A stretch of 28,374 nt of DNA from Pleionea sp041589565. Lineage in GTDB: Bacteria; Pseudomonadota; Gammaproteobacteria; Enterobacterales; Kangiellaceae. This document shows positions 1-8,717 of the stretch, one piece after another. Within the stretch, counting starts at the first letter, position 1; each line of letters starts with the position of its first letter. The stretch is from assembly GCA_041589565.1 (NCBI GenBank), contig JBFHVL010000012.1, positions 1 to 28,374 of the forward strand, written 5' to 3'. The notes beneath the pieces were generated by a model that saw only the letters and a program-made list of their open reading frames with translations, was not told the DNA's origin and did not search any database. The position numbers were made by a program, and so were the translations under genes.

Positions 1-1
1 C

Positions 2-3000
2 ACCGATAACGAGGTTGAAGCCTTACTGTTTACGTTTTATTTATTTGTGGGGGTAGGGATTGGTGTGTTACTTCGACAAATACGAAGTTTACACACAGAG
101 GCTTTTAAACAAAGAAGTCGGTTACAGTCGTTACAATCGTTAGCCAATGCTTTAATTAGAGCGAACCGTGATTGCGTAAAACTGCTCGATCCAGAGGGAT
201 GTCTGGAGCTTGTGAATACCGCAGGACTTCGCTTAATGCAGGCGAGTTCTAAAGAACAGCTAAAACAGTATGACTGGTATTCTCAGTTAAATGAGCATGA
301 GCGCTTTAAGTTGAATAATGCCTGGGAAACGGCACTCGTTGAAGGCTACAGTGAATATATAGGTCGATTAGCTACCGTTAAAAAACAAGTTCGTCATTGG
401 TACATCGTCTTTTCACCAGTAATGAGTGAATCAAACGATATTAAATATATGTTAGTGATTTCTCGTGATATCACCGATTCAGTTAATACTCATAAATCCC
501 TGGCAGATAAAAATGATGACTTGTCACAGCTACTGGATAGTGTGCATGGCCCATTTATTGGGTTGGATGCAAATCAAAAAATCGTTTATTCCAATCGGCT
601 GGCCGAGTCGATGCTAAAGTCCTGTGAGGATGGACTCATTGGTCAGAGTTTATTTAATGTTTTACCGGACTTTTTGATGGCGGAAGTGAGCGAAATTCTT
701 AATAGGGTAGAGCAGACTCAGTGCCAAGAGTCGATCAATGTGTACAATCCTGAAACAGATCAGTGGTTTTGCGCTGAGGTGTCTCCTAAAGTTAAAGGAA
801 CCAACTTGTATATTAGCGATATCACTAGCAATATGGTGCAAAAACTTGAGTTAGAACAAGCTTTGGTCAGCTCAGAAATGGCACAGCAAATGGAGTCGTT
901 TGCTACTTGGGAATACGACTTAAAAGCACAACGATTGACTCTTTCTCCTCAGGCATTAGCTCTTCTCAATCTAACCGGGAAATCAAGAGATAATCACTTC
1001 TCCTTAATCAATCGATTGGTTAATGAAAATGATCGAATTACCTTTACCAAGGCCTTTTTAGATGTGGCGCAAGACGATCGAAAGGTCTCTTTAGTGAGTA
1101 ATTTGGTTGATAAGAATGGTAGTTTAATGAGTGTTAAAATTGCCATGCGGAGCCTTAAAAACGGTAAAGGCGATGTGTCTAAAATTATTGGTTCTCTGCA
1201 AGATATTACTGAACAAAAGGCAAGAGAAACCTATCTTGAAGAAGCGGAGCGTTTTGTACGGGGAGTCATTGATGCACTACCGAGACAAATTTGTGTCATT
1301 AAACGCGATGGTACTTTAATTAGTGTAAATAAAGCCTGGATGGATTTTTCGGGCTCTGCGACTAAGGACCCAACATCTAATGGGCGCGGACAAAACTATT
1401 TAACCGTTTGCCAAACCTCGGCCGCTGCGGGCTGTCGAGATGCGACTGCGGTATACGATGGCATTCTGGATGTATTACGTGGAAATGAAACAAGTTTTGT
1501 GTACGAGTACCATATGCCGATTAATGGAAAAGAACACTGGTTTAAAGTGTATGTCAATCCAATGCTCAATAGTGATGGATCATTAGACCTGTCCTTATTG
1601 GTGATCTCACACGAAGACATCACGCATCAAAAGCAGCTTTTGGCGACTTATCAAAGCCAGCAAAGCCGACTTTATCTGGCAACCGCAGCCACCAATGATG
1701 GCATTTGGGATTGGGATTTCGATACCGATGTGACCTATTATTCCGAACGTTTCCTTGAGTTGGTTGGTCGAAAAAATCGTCAGCTGCCCAGTTTTAAAGT
1801 TTGGTTATCTGAAGCTATTAAGGAAGATTACTTACAACTTGTTAATGAGACCTTAGACGACCATTTACATAATGAACAGCCGTTCGATGTGCAATGCCCC
1901 GTTAAGATCAATACAGACTCCGAGGGTAGAGAAACGCGCTGGTTCCGTTTGCGAGGTAAGGCACAATTTATTAGTGGTAAACCGGTGCGTTTTGCAGGTT
2001 CACTAATGGATATTGAAGAAAACCGCCAGTTATTAAATTTAGTGAGTAATCGTGAACGACGATTTAGAGAGATGGCCGAAAGTATACCCGATGTGTTCTG
2101 GGATTTTGACCTGAAGTCGCAATCGTTTATTTATGTCAGTCCTGCTTTTGAAAAAGTGTGGAACTTATCTGTGGAACAGGCGAATGGAGCGTCGCTTGAT
2201 TGGTGGATTGGTACGGTGTCAGAGCTGGATAAGCAACGTGTTATTAATCTGTATGAGTCATCTGTACAAACCGGTGAAAGCGGTTATCTCGAATATCGAA
2301 TTTTGGTGAACGAAGAACTTCGTTGGGTCGGTAGTCGATTTTTTCCGGTTAAAAATTCGTTTGGTAAAGTTGTGCGCTTGGTTGGCAGTGCGAGAGATAT
2401 TACTCGCTCTAAAGGTATTGAGGAGAAATTGCGAAGTGTTACTAAGCTTGACTCTTTAACCAAGCTCCCAAATCGGACGACCTTTATGGACAGTCTGTAT
2501 AAAGCGGTATCAGACAGTCGCATCAATAATAAACAATACGTTGTTGTTTTTATGGATATCGATCGGTTTAGTCAGGTCAATACAGTAATTGGTCCTCAAC
2601 AGTCCGATTTGATTCTTAAAGAAATATCGCGACGACTTCAATACTTTATCGAAGGGCGGGCGATACTGGCTCGAACCGGCGGCGATGAGTTTGCTTTGTT
2701 GGGCGAGATTGATCGTTTAGACCACGATTTTGAAAAGTTTTTATCATCGCTAAAGTGTGTGTTCGACTCGCCTTTTGTAGTCTCTTTACGACCCATTTTT
2801 ATGACAGTATCTATTGGCGCGGTTTATTGGTCGTCGCAACATAATGCATCTATTGAAAACGTGACTCAAGCGATCGATGTTGCATTGAATTGGGTAAAAC
2901 AAAGTGGTGGTAATGATTTCCGTGTCGTTAACGTTGACTCGGTGACCAATGAAAAGCTCGCTCTTCATTTAGAGAGTGAGCTCAGACAGGCTCTGGAAAA

Positions 3001-3739
3001 TCGAGAATTCGAGCTCTACTACCAGCCAAAGGTCGACTGCCGCTCGGGACAAATTAAAGGGTGTGAAGCTCTCATTCGATGGCATAGTGAAAGTCACGGA
3101 ATGATTAGCCCGGGCGAGTTTATTCCGGTTCTGGAAGAGTCGGGCTTAATTGTACCTGTTGGCGACTGGGTCATCGAACAGGCGGTAAAACAGCTGGAGG
3201 TCTGGCAGTCACGAGGCAAGAATGACATATCTATTGCTGTGAATATTTCGTCTCGTCAATTGGCCAGTTTACACTTCTATGATCGCGTCGAATCTCTGGT
3301 GAAACAAAGTTCTATTTCACCGGATAAGCTTGAATTCGAATTAACCGAAACATCGCTGATGTCCGATCCGCAAATTGCGGAAGAGCTCATCAATCGCTTT
3401 AAAATATTAGGTATTACAATAGCGATCGATGATTTTGGCACCGGTTACTCTTCATTAGGTTACTTAAAACGTTTCGAGCCTAATACACTCAAAATTGATA
3501 AATGTTTTATTGATGAAATTGAGCACGATGCTCAATCTTTGAGTATTGTAGAGGGGATCATTGAGCTGTCGCATCGATTAGGTATTTTAGTTGTTTCGGA
3601 AGGTGTTGAAAATAAGCACCAGTGGACATTGTTGAAAAACTCCGGCTGTGATTTATTGCAAGGTTTTTACTTTAGTCGGCCACTACCAATTGCCGACTTT
3701 GAGAATACTCACTTCTTGCAAAAGCAAGAGGTCAGTTAG
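2..3739 (+). CDS. Membrane-anchored multi-PAS GGDEF-EAL protein (c-di-GMP turnover), 5' partial
   Basis: The reading frame is open to the left edge, so the true start lies outside; the GTG at 47 sits inside a membrane helix and is not a convincing start. One transmembrane segment (about residues -8 to 12, numbering the GTG codon at 47 as 1) leads into six PAS-like modules (about 25-145, 150-262, 275-392, 400-530, 535-660, 665-790), most ending in the usual DIT-type linker. Then come GGDEF (about 800-965, intact GGDEF at 878-882) and EAL (about 975-1225, EAL at 1007-1009). The EAL residues expected for phosphodiesterase activity are visible: VNIS, ELTET, DDFGTG, LKIDK and SEGVEN. GGDEF lacks the RxxD inhibitory site at its usual place (EGRA instead). 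It may make c-di-GMP, break it down, or use GTP binding to tune EAL. Its own sensor lies outside the window. Whether it belongs to the chemosensory locus downstream is unknown, since 307 bases separate them. Confidence 0.93.
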   Translation, partial: TDNEVEALLFTFYLFVGVGIGVLLRQIRSLHTEAFKQRSRLQSLQSLANALIRANRDCVKLLDPEGCLELVNTAGLRLMQASSKEQLKQYDWYSQLNEHERFKLNNAWETALVEGYSEYIGRLATVKKQVRHWYIVFSPVMSESNDIKYMLVISRDITDSVNTHKSLADKNDDLSQLLDSVHGPFIGLDANQKIVYSNRLAESMLKSCEDGLIGQSLFNVLPDFLMAEVSEILNRVEQTQCQESINVYNPETDQWFCAEVSPKVKGTNLYISDITSNMVQKLELEQALVSSEMAQQMESFATWEYDLKAQRLTLSPQALALLNLTGKSRDNHFSLINRLVNENDRITFTKAFLDVAQDDRKVSLVSNLVDKNGSLMSVKIAMRSLKNGKGDVSKIIGSLQDITEQKARETYLEEAERFVRGVIDALPRQICVIKRDGTLISVNKAWMDFSGSATKDPTSNGRGQNYLTVCQTSAAAGCRDATAVYDGILDVLRGNETSFVYEYHMPINGKEHWFKVYVNPMLNSDGSLDLSLLVISHEDITHQKQLLATYQSQQSRLYLATAATNDGIWDWDFDTDVTYYSERFLELVGRKNRQLPSFKVWLSEAIKEDYLQLVNETLDDHLHNEQPFDVQCPVKINTDSEGRETRWFRLRGKAQFISGKPVRFAGSLMDIEENRQLLNLVSNRERRFREMAESIPDVFWDFDLKSQSFIYVSPAFEKVWNLSVEQANGASLDWWIGTVSELDKQRVINLYESSVQTGESGYLEYRILVNEELRWVGSRFFPVKNSFGKVVRLVGSARDITRSKGIEEKLRSVTKLDSLTKLPNRTTFMDSLYKAVSDSRINNKQYVVVFMDIDRFSQVNTVIGPQQSDLILKEISRRLQYFIEGRAILARTGGDEFALLGEIDRLDHDFEKFLSSLKCVFDSPFVVSLRPIFMTVSIGAVYWSSQHNASIENVTQAIDVALNWVKQSGGNDFRVVNVDSVTNEKLALHLESELRQALENREFELYYQPKVDCRSGQIKGCEALIRWHSESHGMISPGEFIPVLEESGLIVPVGDWVIEQAVKQLEVWQSRGKNDISIAVNISSRQLASLHFYDRVESLVKQSSISPDKLEFELTETSLMSDPQIAEELINRFKILGITIAIDDFGTGYSSLGYLKRFEPNTLKIDKCFIDEIEHDAQSLSIVEGIIELSHRLGILVVSEGVENKHQWTLLKNSGCDLLQGFYFSRPLPIADFENTHFLQKQEVS

Positions 3740-4046
3740 CTTTTGACTCAATTGCTGTCACTTTGTCCAGGGATGGGCTCCTTTTTATCTCATTTATTTA
3801 TATTTAAAACTAGTCACTCATTAACAGCCCTCTAAATCCTTAAACTTAAAATTCTTATCGGGAATTCCCCTAGATTTTTCTTACCGATTGACTGACCAAT
3901 TTTCAGGAGTAGCCCGATACTAAAAATCGCCTACCTCGCCAATAATAAACTTCACAGTTTGAAAGCGGTTTGTATGTCTTTATGAAGGTGCTGCTTTCCC
4001 GCTGAAGACAATTTTATTAATTAGCAACTATAGGTAGAGAAACATT
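3740..4046. other. Intergenic region before the chemosensory operon
   Basis: No convincing coding frame. I see no strong hairpin-plus-T-run terminator after the GGDEF-EAL gene: the T5 run near 3780 is preceded only by a weak 4-bp stem. The right part carries a plausible sigma70-type promoter (listed separately) and a Shine-Dalgarno-like AGGTAGAG about nine bases before the MCP start. Confidence 0.5.
3959..3986 (+). promoter_or_regulatory. Candidate sigma70 promoter for the chemosensory operon
   Basis: TTGAAA (5 of 6 matches to TTGACA), a 16-base spacer, then TATGAA (4 of 6 matches to TATAAT). It would give a 5' leader of about 50 bases before the MCP ATG. Found by eye only; no sigma28- or sigma54-type promoter of better quality was seen. 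Confidence 0.35.
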
Positions 4047-5978
4047 ATGGCTCTTAAACGACATGCCGCCGCAGTAAGCGCAAGTGAACCTTTAATTGAA
4101 CCTGCGAATGATAACCGTGCCCACGCACGTCATCAGCAAGAAGCGAACGAAAAGCGTAAAAAAGCTCGCACAATGGCCAAGCAGCAACAGGCCGCGGAAC
4201 AAGTCGCTTCGGCTTCAACCGAGTTGGCGGCTGGGGTCAGTCAAGCCTCATCAGCTGTGAATCAGTTAACTGCAAACATGACTCAAATTGCTGGTGGGGC
4301 AGAGGAATCTGCGAGCGCTTGTCAGGAGAGTTTGGCAGCTGTAACACAAATTAATGAACGCGTAGAGCGTCAGTCTGATGCTGCGGAAAAATCAAGAGAA
4401 GTGACCGCAAACCTGCAAAAAGTAATTGCTTCCATATCTAATGATATTGAATTGATGGTGAGTAATGTCGGTGATTCTTCGAGACGTCAACAAGAGTCGG
4501 TAAAGTATATGACTGAACTAGAAGCTCAGGCCGCTAAGATTAATGAGTCTGTTAAACAAGTTATACGAATTGCCGACCAAACCAATCTTTTAGCCTTGAA
4601 TGCAGCCATTGAAGCGGGTCGCGCAGGTAAGCATGGTAAAGGTTTTGCTGTTGTGGCTGATACTGTACGTACCCTGGCAGAACGAGCCGAAAGTAATGCC
4701 GCCAATATTGAGCAGTTGATTCAAAAAGTGCAGTCTGGAGCGAATGAAATTGGCGAAGGTGTGCGTGATGCTGCCGAGCGAGCAGGAGCAGAAGCCAAGA
4801 AAGGTGAACTGGTCAATGAACAGTTAACTGAAGTTCAAGAAACCGTAAACTTTGTTTATGAAGGTTCGGAAGTGATTGCCAGCGCAGCACAGCAGATGTC
4901 AGCGGCAATTGCGCAATCGCAAAAAGGTTCCGAAGATATAGCTGCGTCATCTGAAGAGCAATCAGCTGCGTGCGAAGAAAGTTTAAAGACTTTAAGAGAG
5001 CAGGAAGTGGCCCTCTCGCAAGCTCAAGCTGCCTCGCAATCTTTAGAAGACCTTTCCGATGAACTACGCACCAGTCCAGATATTGCCAAAAGTGCTGAAG
5101 ATGTCGCGACTGCATCCGAAGAGCTATCTGCCGCAGTGGAAGAAATTAATCGCGCATCATCGGAAATTGGAAAAGCATTGGAACAAATTAATGATGCAGC
5201 TGCTCAGCAGGCTTCTGCGGTCGAAGAAGGCGTTGCGGCACTCGCGCAAATTGAAAAATCCGCTCAACTGGGCGAGGAGCGTAGCAGTACAGCTCTTGAA
5301 AAAGGTGAGTCCTTAAAAACAACATTACAAACCAATAGAACAACCGTCGACGAAATGATCAAAGCCATTTCAATCGCTACTGACAGTGCTGATGCAAATT
5401 TAGATAAGATCGCTGAGCTAGAAAGAATCAGTCGTCAAATCGATAAGATCGTTGATGGTATCGCCAATGTGGCTATCCAAACCTCCATGTTGGCCGTTAA
5501 TGGTGGCGTTGAAGCTGCCCGTGCGGGTGAGTTTGGTAAAGGGTTTGCTGTTGTTTCTACAGACATTCAAAACCTGGCAAATGATGCTGCAGAAAATGCG
5601 GAAGAAATCAAAGATCTAGTAAAAGCAATCCAGGACCAAATCACTTTAGTGCGTTCGGATTTAGGAACCATTTCTTACGATGTTCGTAAAGAAGTTGAAA
5701 AAGCTAAAGTCACAACTAAAAGCCTGGAAGAAATTCAAAACCACATGCAAGACGTATTAGATGGGAATAAGTCCATTCGCGATGCAGCCGTAGAAATTAA
5801 GCAGGCAGCATTGGTCGCCAAGCAAGGTTTGACCGCGATTGCTGATGGTCAGGAAGAGCGCTCTAAAGCAGCGGAAGAAGCGGCAACCGCAGCTGCGCAA
5901 CAGGCTGAAGGAGCGCAAGAGCTTGCTACTGCCATTGAAGAGATTGCCTCGATAGCAGACGAGTTACAAAGTGCATAA
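4047..5978 (+). CDS. Soluble methyl-accepting chemotaxis protein with two signalling tips
   Basis: A 643-residue receptor with no transmembrane segment and no recognisable sensor domain, so it is probably cytoplasmic. It is almost entirely Ala/Glu/Gln-rich coiled coil. Two MCP hairpin tips, where CheA and CheW bind, are present: about 173-212 (DQTNLLALNAAIEAGRAG, then GKGFAVVAD) and about 466-512 (IQTSMLAVNGGVEAARAG, then GKGFAVVS). The flanks are also duplicated (VASASTEL near 53, VATASEEL near 353), so the protein looks like a tandem copy of one roughly 300-residue signalling module. Glu/Gln pairs suitable for CheR/CheB modification flank both tips. The first 48 residues are basic and low in complexity, which recalls the nucleoid-binding tail of FrzCD of Myxococcus; that is analogy only. 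AGGTAGAG supports the ATG. It heads the operon and the triple CheW follows after 44 bases. Confidence 0.93.
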   Translation: MALKRHAAAVSASEPLIEPANDNRAHARHQQEANEKRKKARTMAKQQQAAEQVASASTELAAGVSQASSAVNQLTANMTQIAGGAEESASACQESLAAVTQINERVERQSDAAEKSREVTANLQKVIASISNDIELMVSNVGDSSRRQQESVKYMTELEAQAAKINESVKQVIRIADQTNLLALNAAIEAGRAGKHGKGFAVVADTVRTLAERAESNAANIEQLIQKVQSGANEIGEGVRDAAERAGAEAKKGELVNEQLTEVQETVNFVYEGSEVIASAAQQMSAAIAQSQKGSEDIAASSEEQSAACEESLKTLREQEVALSQAQAASQSLEDLSDELRTSPDIAKSAEDVATASEELSAAVEEINRASSEIGKALEQINDAAAQQASAVEEGVAALAQIEKSAQLGEERSSTALEKGESLKTTLQTNRTTVDEMIKAISIATDSADANLDKIAELERISRQIDKIVDGIANVAIQTSMLAVNGGVEAARAGEFGKGFAVVSTDIQNLANDAAENAEEIKDLVKAIQDQITLVRSDLGTISYDVRKEVEKAKVTTKSLEEIQNHMQDVLDGNKSIRDAAVEIKQAALVAKQGLTAIADGQEERSKAAEEAATAAAQQAEGAQELATAIEEIASIADELQSA

Positions 5979-6022
5979 GCATCGCTTATTTTCCGATAAC
6001 CTAGCTTGAAAGGACAAGTTAT

Positions 6023-7657
6023 ATGTCAGTTTCAAATCAAAATGAGGCGCAAGTTGCTGCGCCTTCGAGCGAAAGTGAAGAAGTTAAGCGTCAGTTTGTG
6101 ACTTTTCACCTGGGCAGCGAGAGCATGGCTTTCGATATGGACAGAGTGATGGAAATCGTTCGACTTCCAATTACCGTAGAAGTGCCATTAACGCCTTCCA
6201 GTTTAGTGGGACTTGCTAATCTTCGGGGATCGATTTTACCAATACTCAGTTTAAGACGCGTTCTTGGAATGGAAGATGTCGAAGCAACCGACGCCACTCG
6301 TGTAATGGTGCTTAATTATTGCGGTAAGCCTCTGGGTTTTGTTGTCGATAAAGTAACCCGTGTGATGGGTGTTGCGTCTGAATGTATTGAGCCAATGAAC
6401 TCTGCTCGTTCGAATATTGACGCCAAATTGCTGTCTGGTGTGATTAAAAATGAAGACAACAAAGAGCTTATTCAGCTGGTCGATATCGATGCGCTTACCG
6501 AACTGGAATATGCTCAATTTAACGCCAGTAACGACAGTGTCGTCCAGGGTAACACGACCTTTTCTGAAGTAAAGCAAAATAGTGATGAACATTTGACTGT
6601 AGAAGATTCTGATATTTTGCAACTGGTAAGTTTTAGTGTTGCCGATCAAGAGTACAGTTTTTCAATTGAAGCGACTCAGGAAATCATTCGGCTTCCAGAA
6701 ACTATTAGTACAGTTCCAAAAGCACCATCACATGTTATAGGCATGGTTAACTTACGGAATCGTGTACTTCCGCTGGTTAAGCTGCGAACTTTATTCAATT
6801 TACCAGAGCTCGAACTCAACGAAAATAATCGTATTGTTGTTGTTACCCTACCAGGTAGTGGGGGTTCTAGCATGGTAGGCGTGGTTGTTGATGAAGTTCG
6901 CGAAGTTTTAAGAATCCACAAAAAGCAAATCGAATCTGTTCCGGAACTGTTATTAGATGGTGACGATTCCAAGGAGCTTGAAGGGATTTGTCAACTAGAC
7001 GATGGTCGCCGTATTGTTACTTTATTATCAGCAGAAAAGCTGTTTCAAAGAGATGATGTTCTGGATGCTGTCGATTGTGTCAATCAAGCTGACAATTTGG
7101 ATAGTGTTCAAGATTCCTTTGTTGATCAGCAATCTGCCGAGGAGGGCTCCATTATGGATCATCTGGCTAATGACTATTCCGAAAATGAGCCTCAGTTAGT
7201 TGTTTTTAATCTTATGGATCAAGAGTTTGGTGTAATGATTGAGTCAGTTAGAGAAATTCTAAGGCTACCAGACAGTTTGACCAAAGTACCCAAAACGAAT
7301 GACTTTGTCGAAGGGATGGTGAATTTACGTGGTGCGGTTTTACCGATTATTGATATGCGCAAGCGTTTTGATTTGCCATCGCAAGAGCAAAATGACCGAC
7401 AACGTATTCTTGTTCTCAATCAAGAAAATGTATTGACCGGCTATATCGTCGATAGTGTTTCTGAAGTGTTACGGTTGCAAGCCGACCAAGTTGAAGATGC
7501 ACCTTGCCTATCCGATGAACAAGTAAAAATGATGGGTAAAATCGTAAATTTACGAAAAAAGAAACGCATTATAACTGTGTTGGAGCCTGAACAACTTTTA
7601 TCAACTCAAGAGCAGCAAAAGCTGGTAGAAGAAGTCCATGAAAGTACTGATAGTTGA
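6023..7657 (+). CDS. CheW-type coupling protein with three CheW domains
   Basis: Ordinary CheW is about 150-170 residues; this 544-residue protein carries three copies in tandem, at about 24-165, 200-345 and 392-530. Each has the family pattern of a FxLxxxxFxxxxxxVxEIxRLP strand-helix, a GxxNLRxxxLPxxxxR core (near LRGSILPILSLR, LRNRVLPLVKLR and LRGAVLPIIDMR) and a V-D-x-V-x-E/R-V-x element. CheW links CheA to receptor tips, so a triple form could bridge several tips, including the two on the preceding MCP. Acidic linkers of 35-50 residues join the copies. GAAAGGAC lies just before the ATG. The 3' end overlaps cheB by 20 bases, which suggests translational coupling. The copies are diverged rather than recent duplicates. 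Confidence 0.95.
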   Translation: MSVSNQNEAQVAAPSSESEEVKRQFVTFHLGSESMAFDMDRVMEIVRLPITVEVPLTPSSLVGLANLRGSILPILSLRRVLGMEDVEATDATRVMVLNYCGKPLGFVVDKVTRVMGVASECIEPMNSARSNIDAKLLSGVIKNEDNKELIQLVDIDALTELEYAQFNASNDSVVQGNTTFSEVKQNSDEHLTVEDSDILQLVSFSVADQEYSFSIEATQEIIRLPETISTVPKAPSHVIGMVNLRNRVLPLVKLRTLFNLPELELNENNRIVVVTLPGSGGSSMVGVVVDEVREVLRIHKKQIESVPELLLDGDDSKELEGICQLDDGRRIVTLLSAEKLFQRDDVLDAVDCVNQADNLDSVQDSFVDQQSAEEGSIMDHLANDYSENEPQLVVFNLMDQEFGVMIESVREILRLPDSLTKVPKTNDFVEGMVNLRGAVLPIIDMRKRFDLPSQEQNDRQRILVLNQENVLTGYIVDSVSEVLRLQADQVEDAPCLSDEQVKMMGKIVNLRKKKRIITVLEPEQLLSTQEQQKLVEEVHESTDS

Positions 7658-8717
7658 TGATTCGGCGCTTATGCGCCGATATCTTTCAGACATGTTAGGT
7701 AGTGTTGTTGGTATCACGGTCCTGACGGCTCGCGATGGTGTTGATGCGTTAGAGCAGATCGAACGCAGTGATCCCGATGTCGTAACCTTAGATATTAATA
7801 TGCCTAATATGGATGGTCTTACGTGTCTAAGTCACATTATGACGAGTTTCCCAAGGCCAGTAGTGATGGTGTCGTCATTAACCGAGTCAAGTGCGATGGC
7901 AACTTTCGAAGCGCTTGAAATGGGGGCTGTCGATTATATTCCAAAACCAGGTGGCACGGTTTCATTAAACATCAAGTCCATCAGAAACGAATTGCTAATC
8001 AAAGTAAGAGCTGCATTTCGGCAAAGAAGCAAATTTAAAAAAGGCATCAAGCGAATTGCCAGGAAGATTAGTCCAAAGATATCAAATCCGGCTACGTTGA
8101 CCAATGATTTACCCGGATTAGTGGTTATTGGAGTGTCAACAGGCGGGCCTTCGGCACTCGAGTATATCTTACCCAAGATACCCAGCGACTTTCCTTTACC
8201 AGTCATTGTTTGTCAACACATGCCAGGAAGTTTTACCGGCGTTTTTGCACAGCGTTTAAATGCGAAATGTCAACTCGAAGTGATTGAAGTTAAGCGTTCC
8301 ATGGCTTTACAAGTTGGGCGGGTATACGTAGCACAGGGGGATGCAGATTGCGCTATCAGTATTCGCGGTCAACAACCGTATTTAGTATCTCAACCTGCTG
8401 GTCGTGAATTTAATTGGCATCCCAGTGTCAGCCGCTTACTTCAATCAGTGATTCAGTTTGTGCCTGCTAATCGCGTGGTCTCTGTGATGTTAACGGGGAT
8501 GGGAGATGATGGTGCAGCAGAGATGAAAAAACTATTTGACCGCGGTGCCATAACCTTGGCAGAAGCGGAAAAAGACTGTGCTGTTTTTGGAATGCCTAAA
8601 GCTCTAATCGAACTCAATGGTGCCAGCCGCATTGTTGAGCTTGCGAATATGTTTAATGCTATATCGGCTTCCGCTGAGAAAATAGCTCGAAGAGGAGTAA
8701 TTACACAATGGGGTTAA
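7638..8717 (+). CDS. cheB: Chemotaxis response regulator protein-glutamate methylesterase CheB
   Basis: CheB removes methyl groups from receptor glutamates (and deamidates glutamines) and resets receptors when phosphorylated by CheA. The N-terminal receiver has D7-D8, phospho-acceptor D52 (LDINMPNMDG) and K103 (PKP). A basic linker of about 40 residues leads to the methylesterase domain, where the catalytic triad is visible: S167 in GVSTGGP, H194 in QHMPG, and the Asp in GMGDDGA (D291 by alignment to enteric CheB). Length 359 is normal. The ATG lies inside the end of the cheW gene, and an AGAAGAAG purine run precedes it. It pairs with cheR three genes on, which implies that the two local MCPs are adapted by methylation. 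Confidence 0.97.
   Translation: MKVLIVDDSALMRRYLSDMLGSVVGITVLTARDGVDALEQIERSDPDVVTLDINMPNMDGLTCLSHIMTSFPRPVVMVSSLTESSAMATFEALEMGAVDYIPKPGGTVSLNIKSIRNELLIKVRAAFRQRSKFKKGIKRIARKISPKISNPATLTNDLPGLVVIGVSTGGPSALEYILPKIPSDFPLPVIVCQHMPGSFTGVFAQRLNAKCQLEVIEVKRSMALQVGRVYVAQGDADCAISIRGQQPYLVSQPAGREFNWHPSVSRLLQSVIQFVPANRVVSVMLTGMGDDGAAEMKKLFDRGAITLAEAEKDCAVFGMPKALIELNGASRIVELANMFNAISASAEKIARRGVITQWG

Noticed and set aside
47..49. GTG as the start of the GGDEF-EAL gene
   Set aside because: The frame is open upstream to the window edge and the codon lies inside a transmembrane helix without a ribosome binding site.
3911..3918. CCCGATAC as a sigma28 (flagellar) -10 box for the chemosensory operon
   Set aside because: The expected TAAAGTTT-like -35 is absent 11 bases upstream; CCCGATAA near 3858 is on the wrong strand.
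4813..5316. Overlapping open frames of 85-100 codons within the soluble MCP gene
   Set aside because: Produced by the Ala/Glu/Gln-rich codon bias of the coiled coil; no protein features.
6251..6649. 132-codon open frame on the minus strand
   Set aside because: Antisense to the triple-CheW gene, no family features; a shadow frame.
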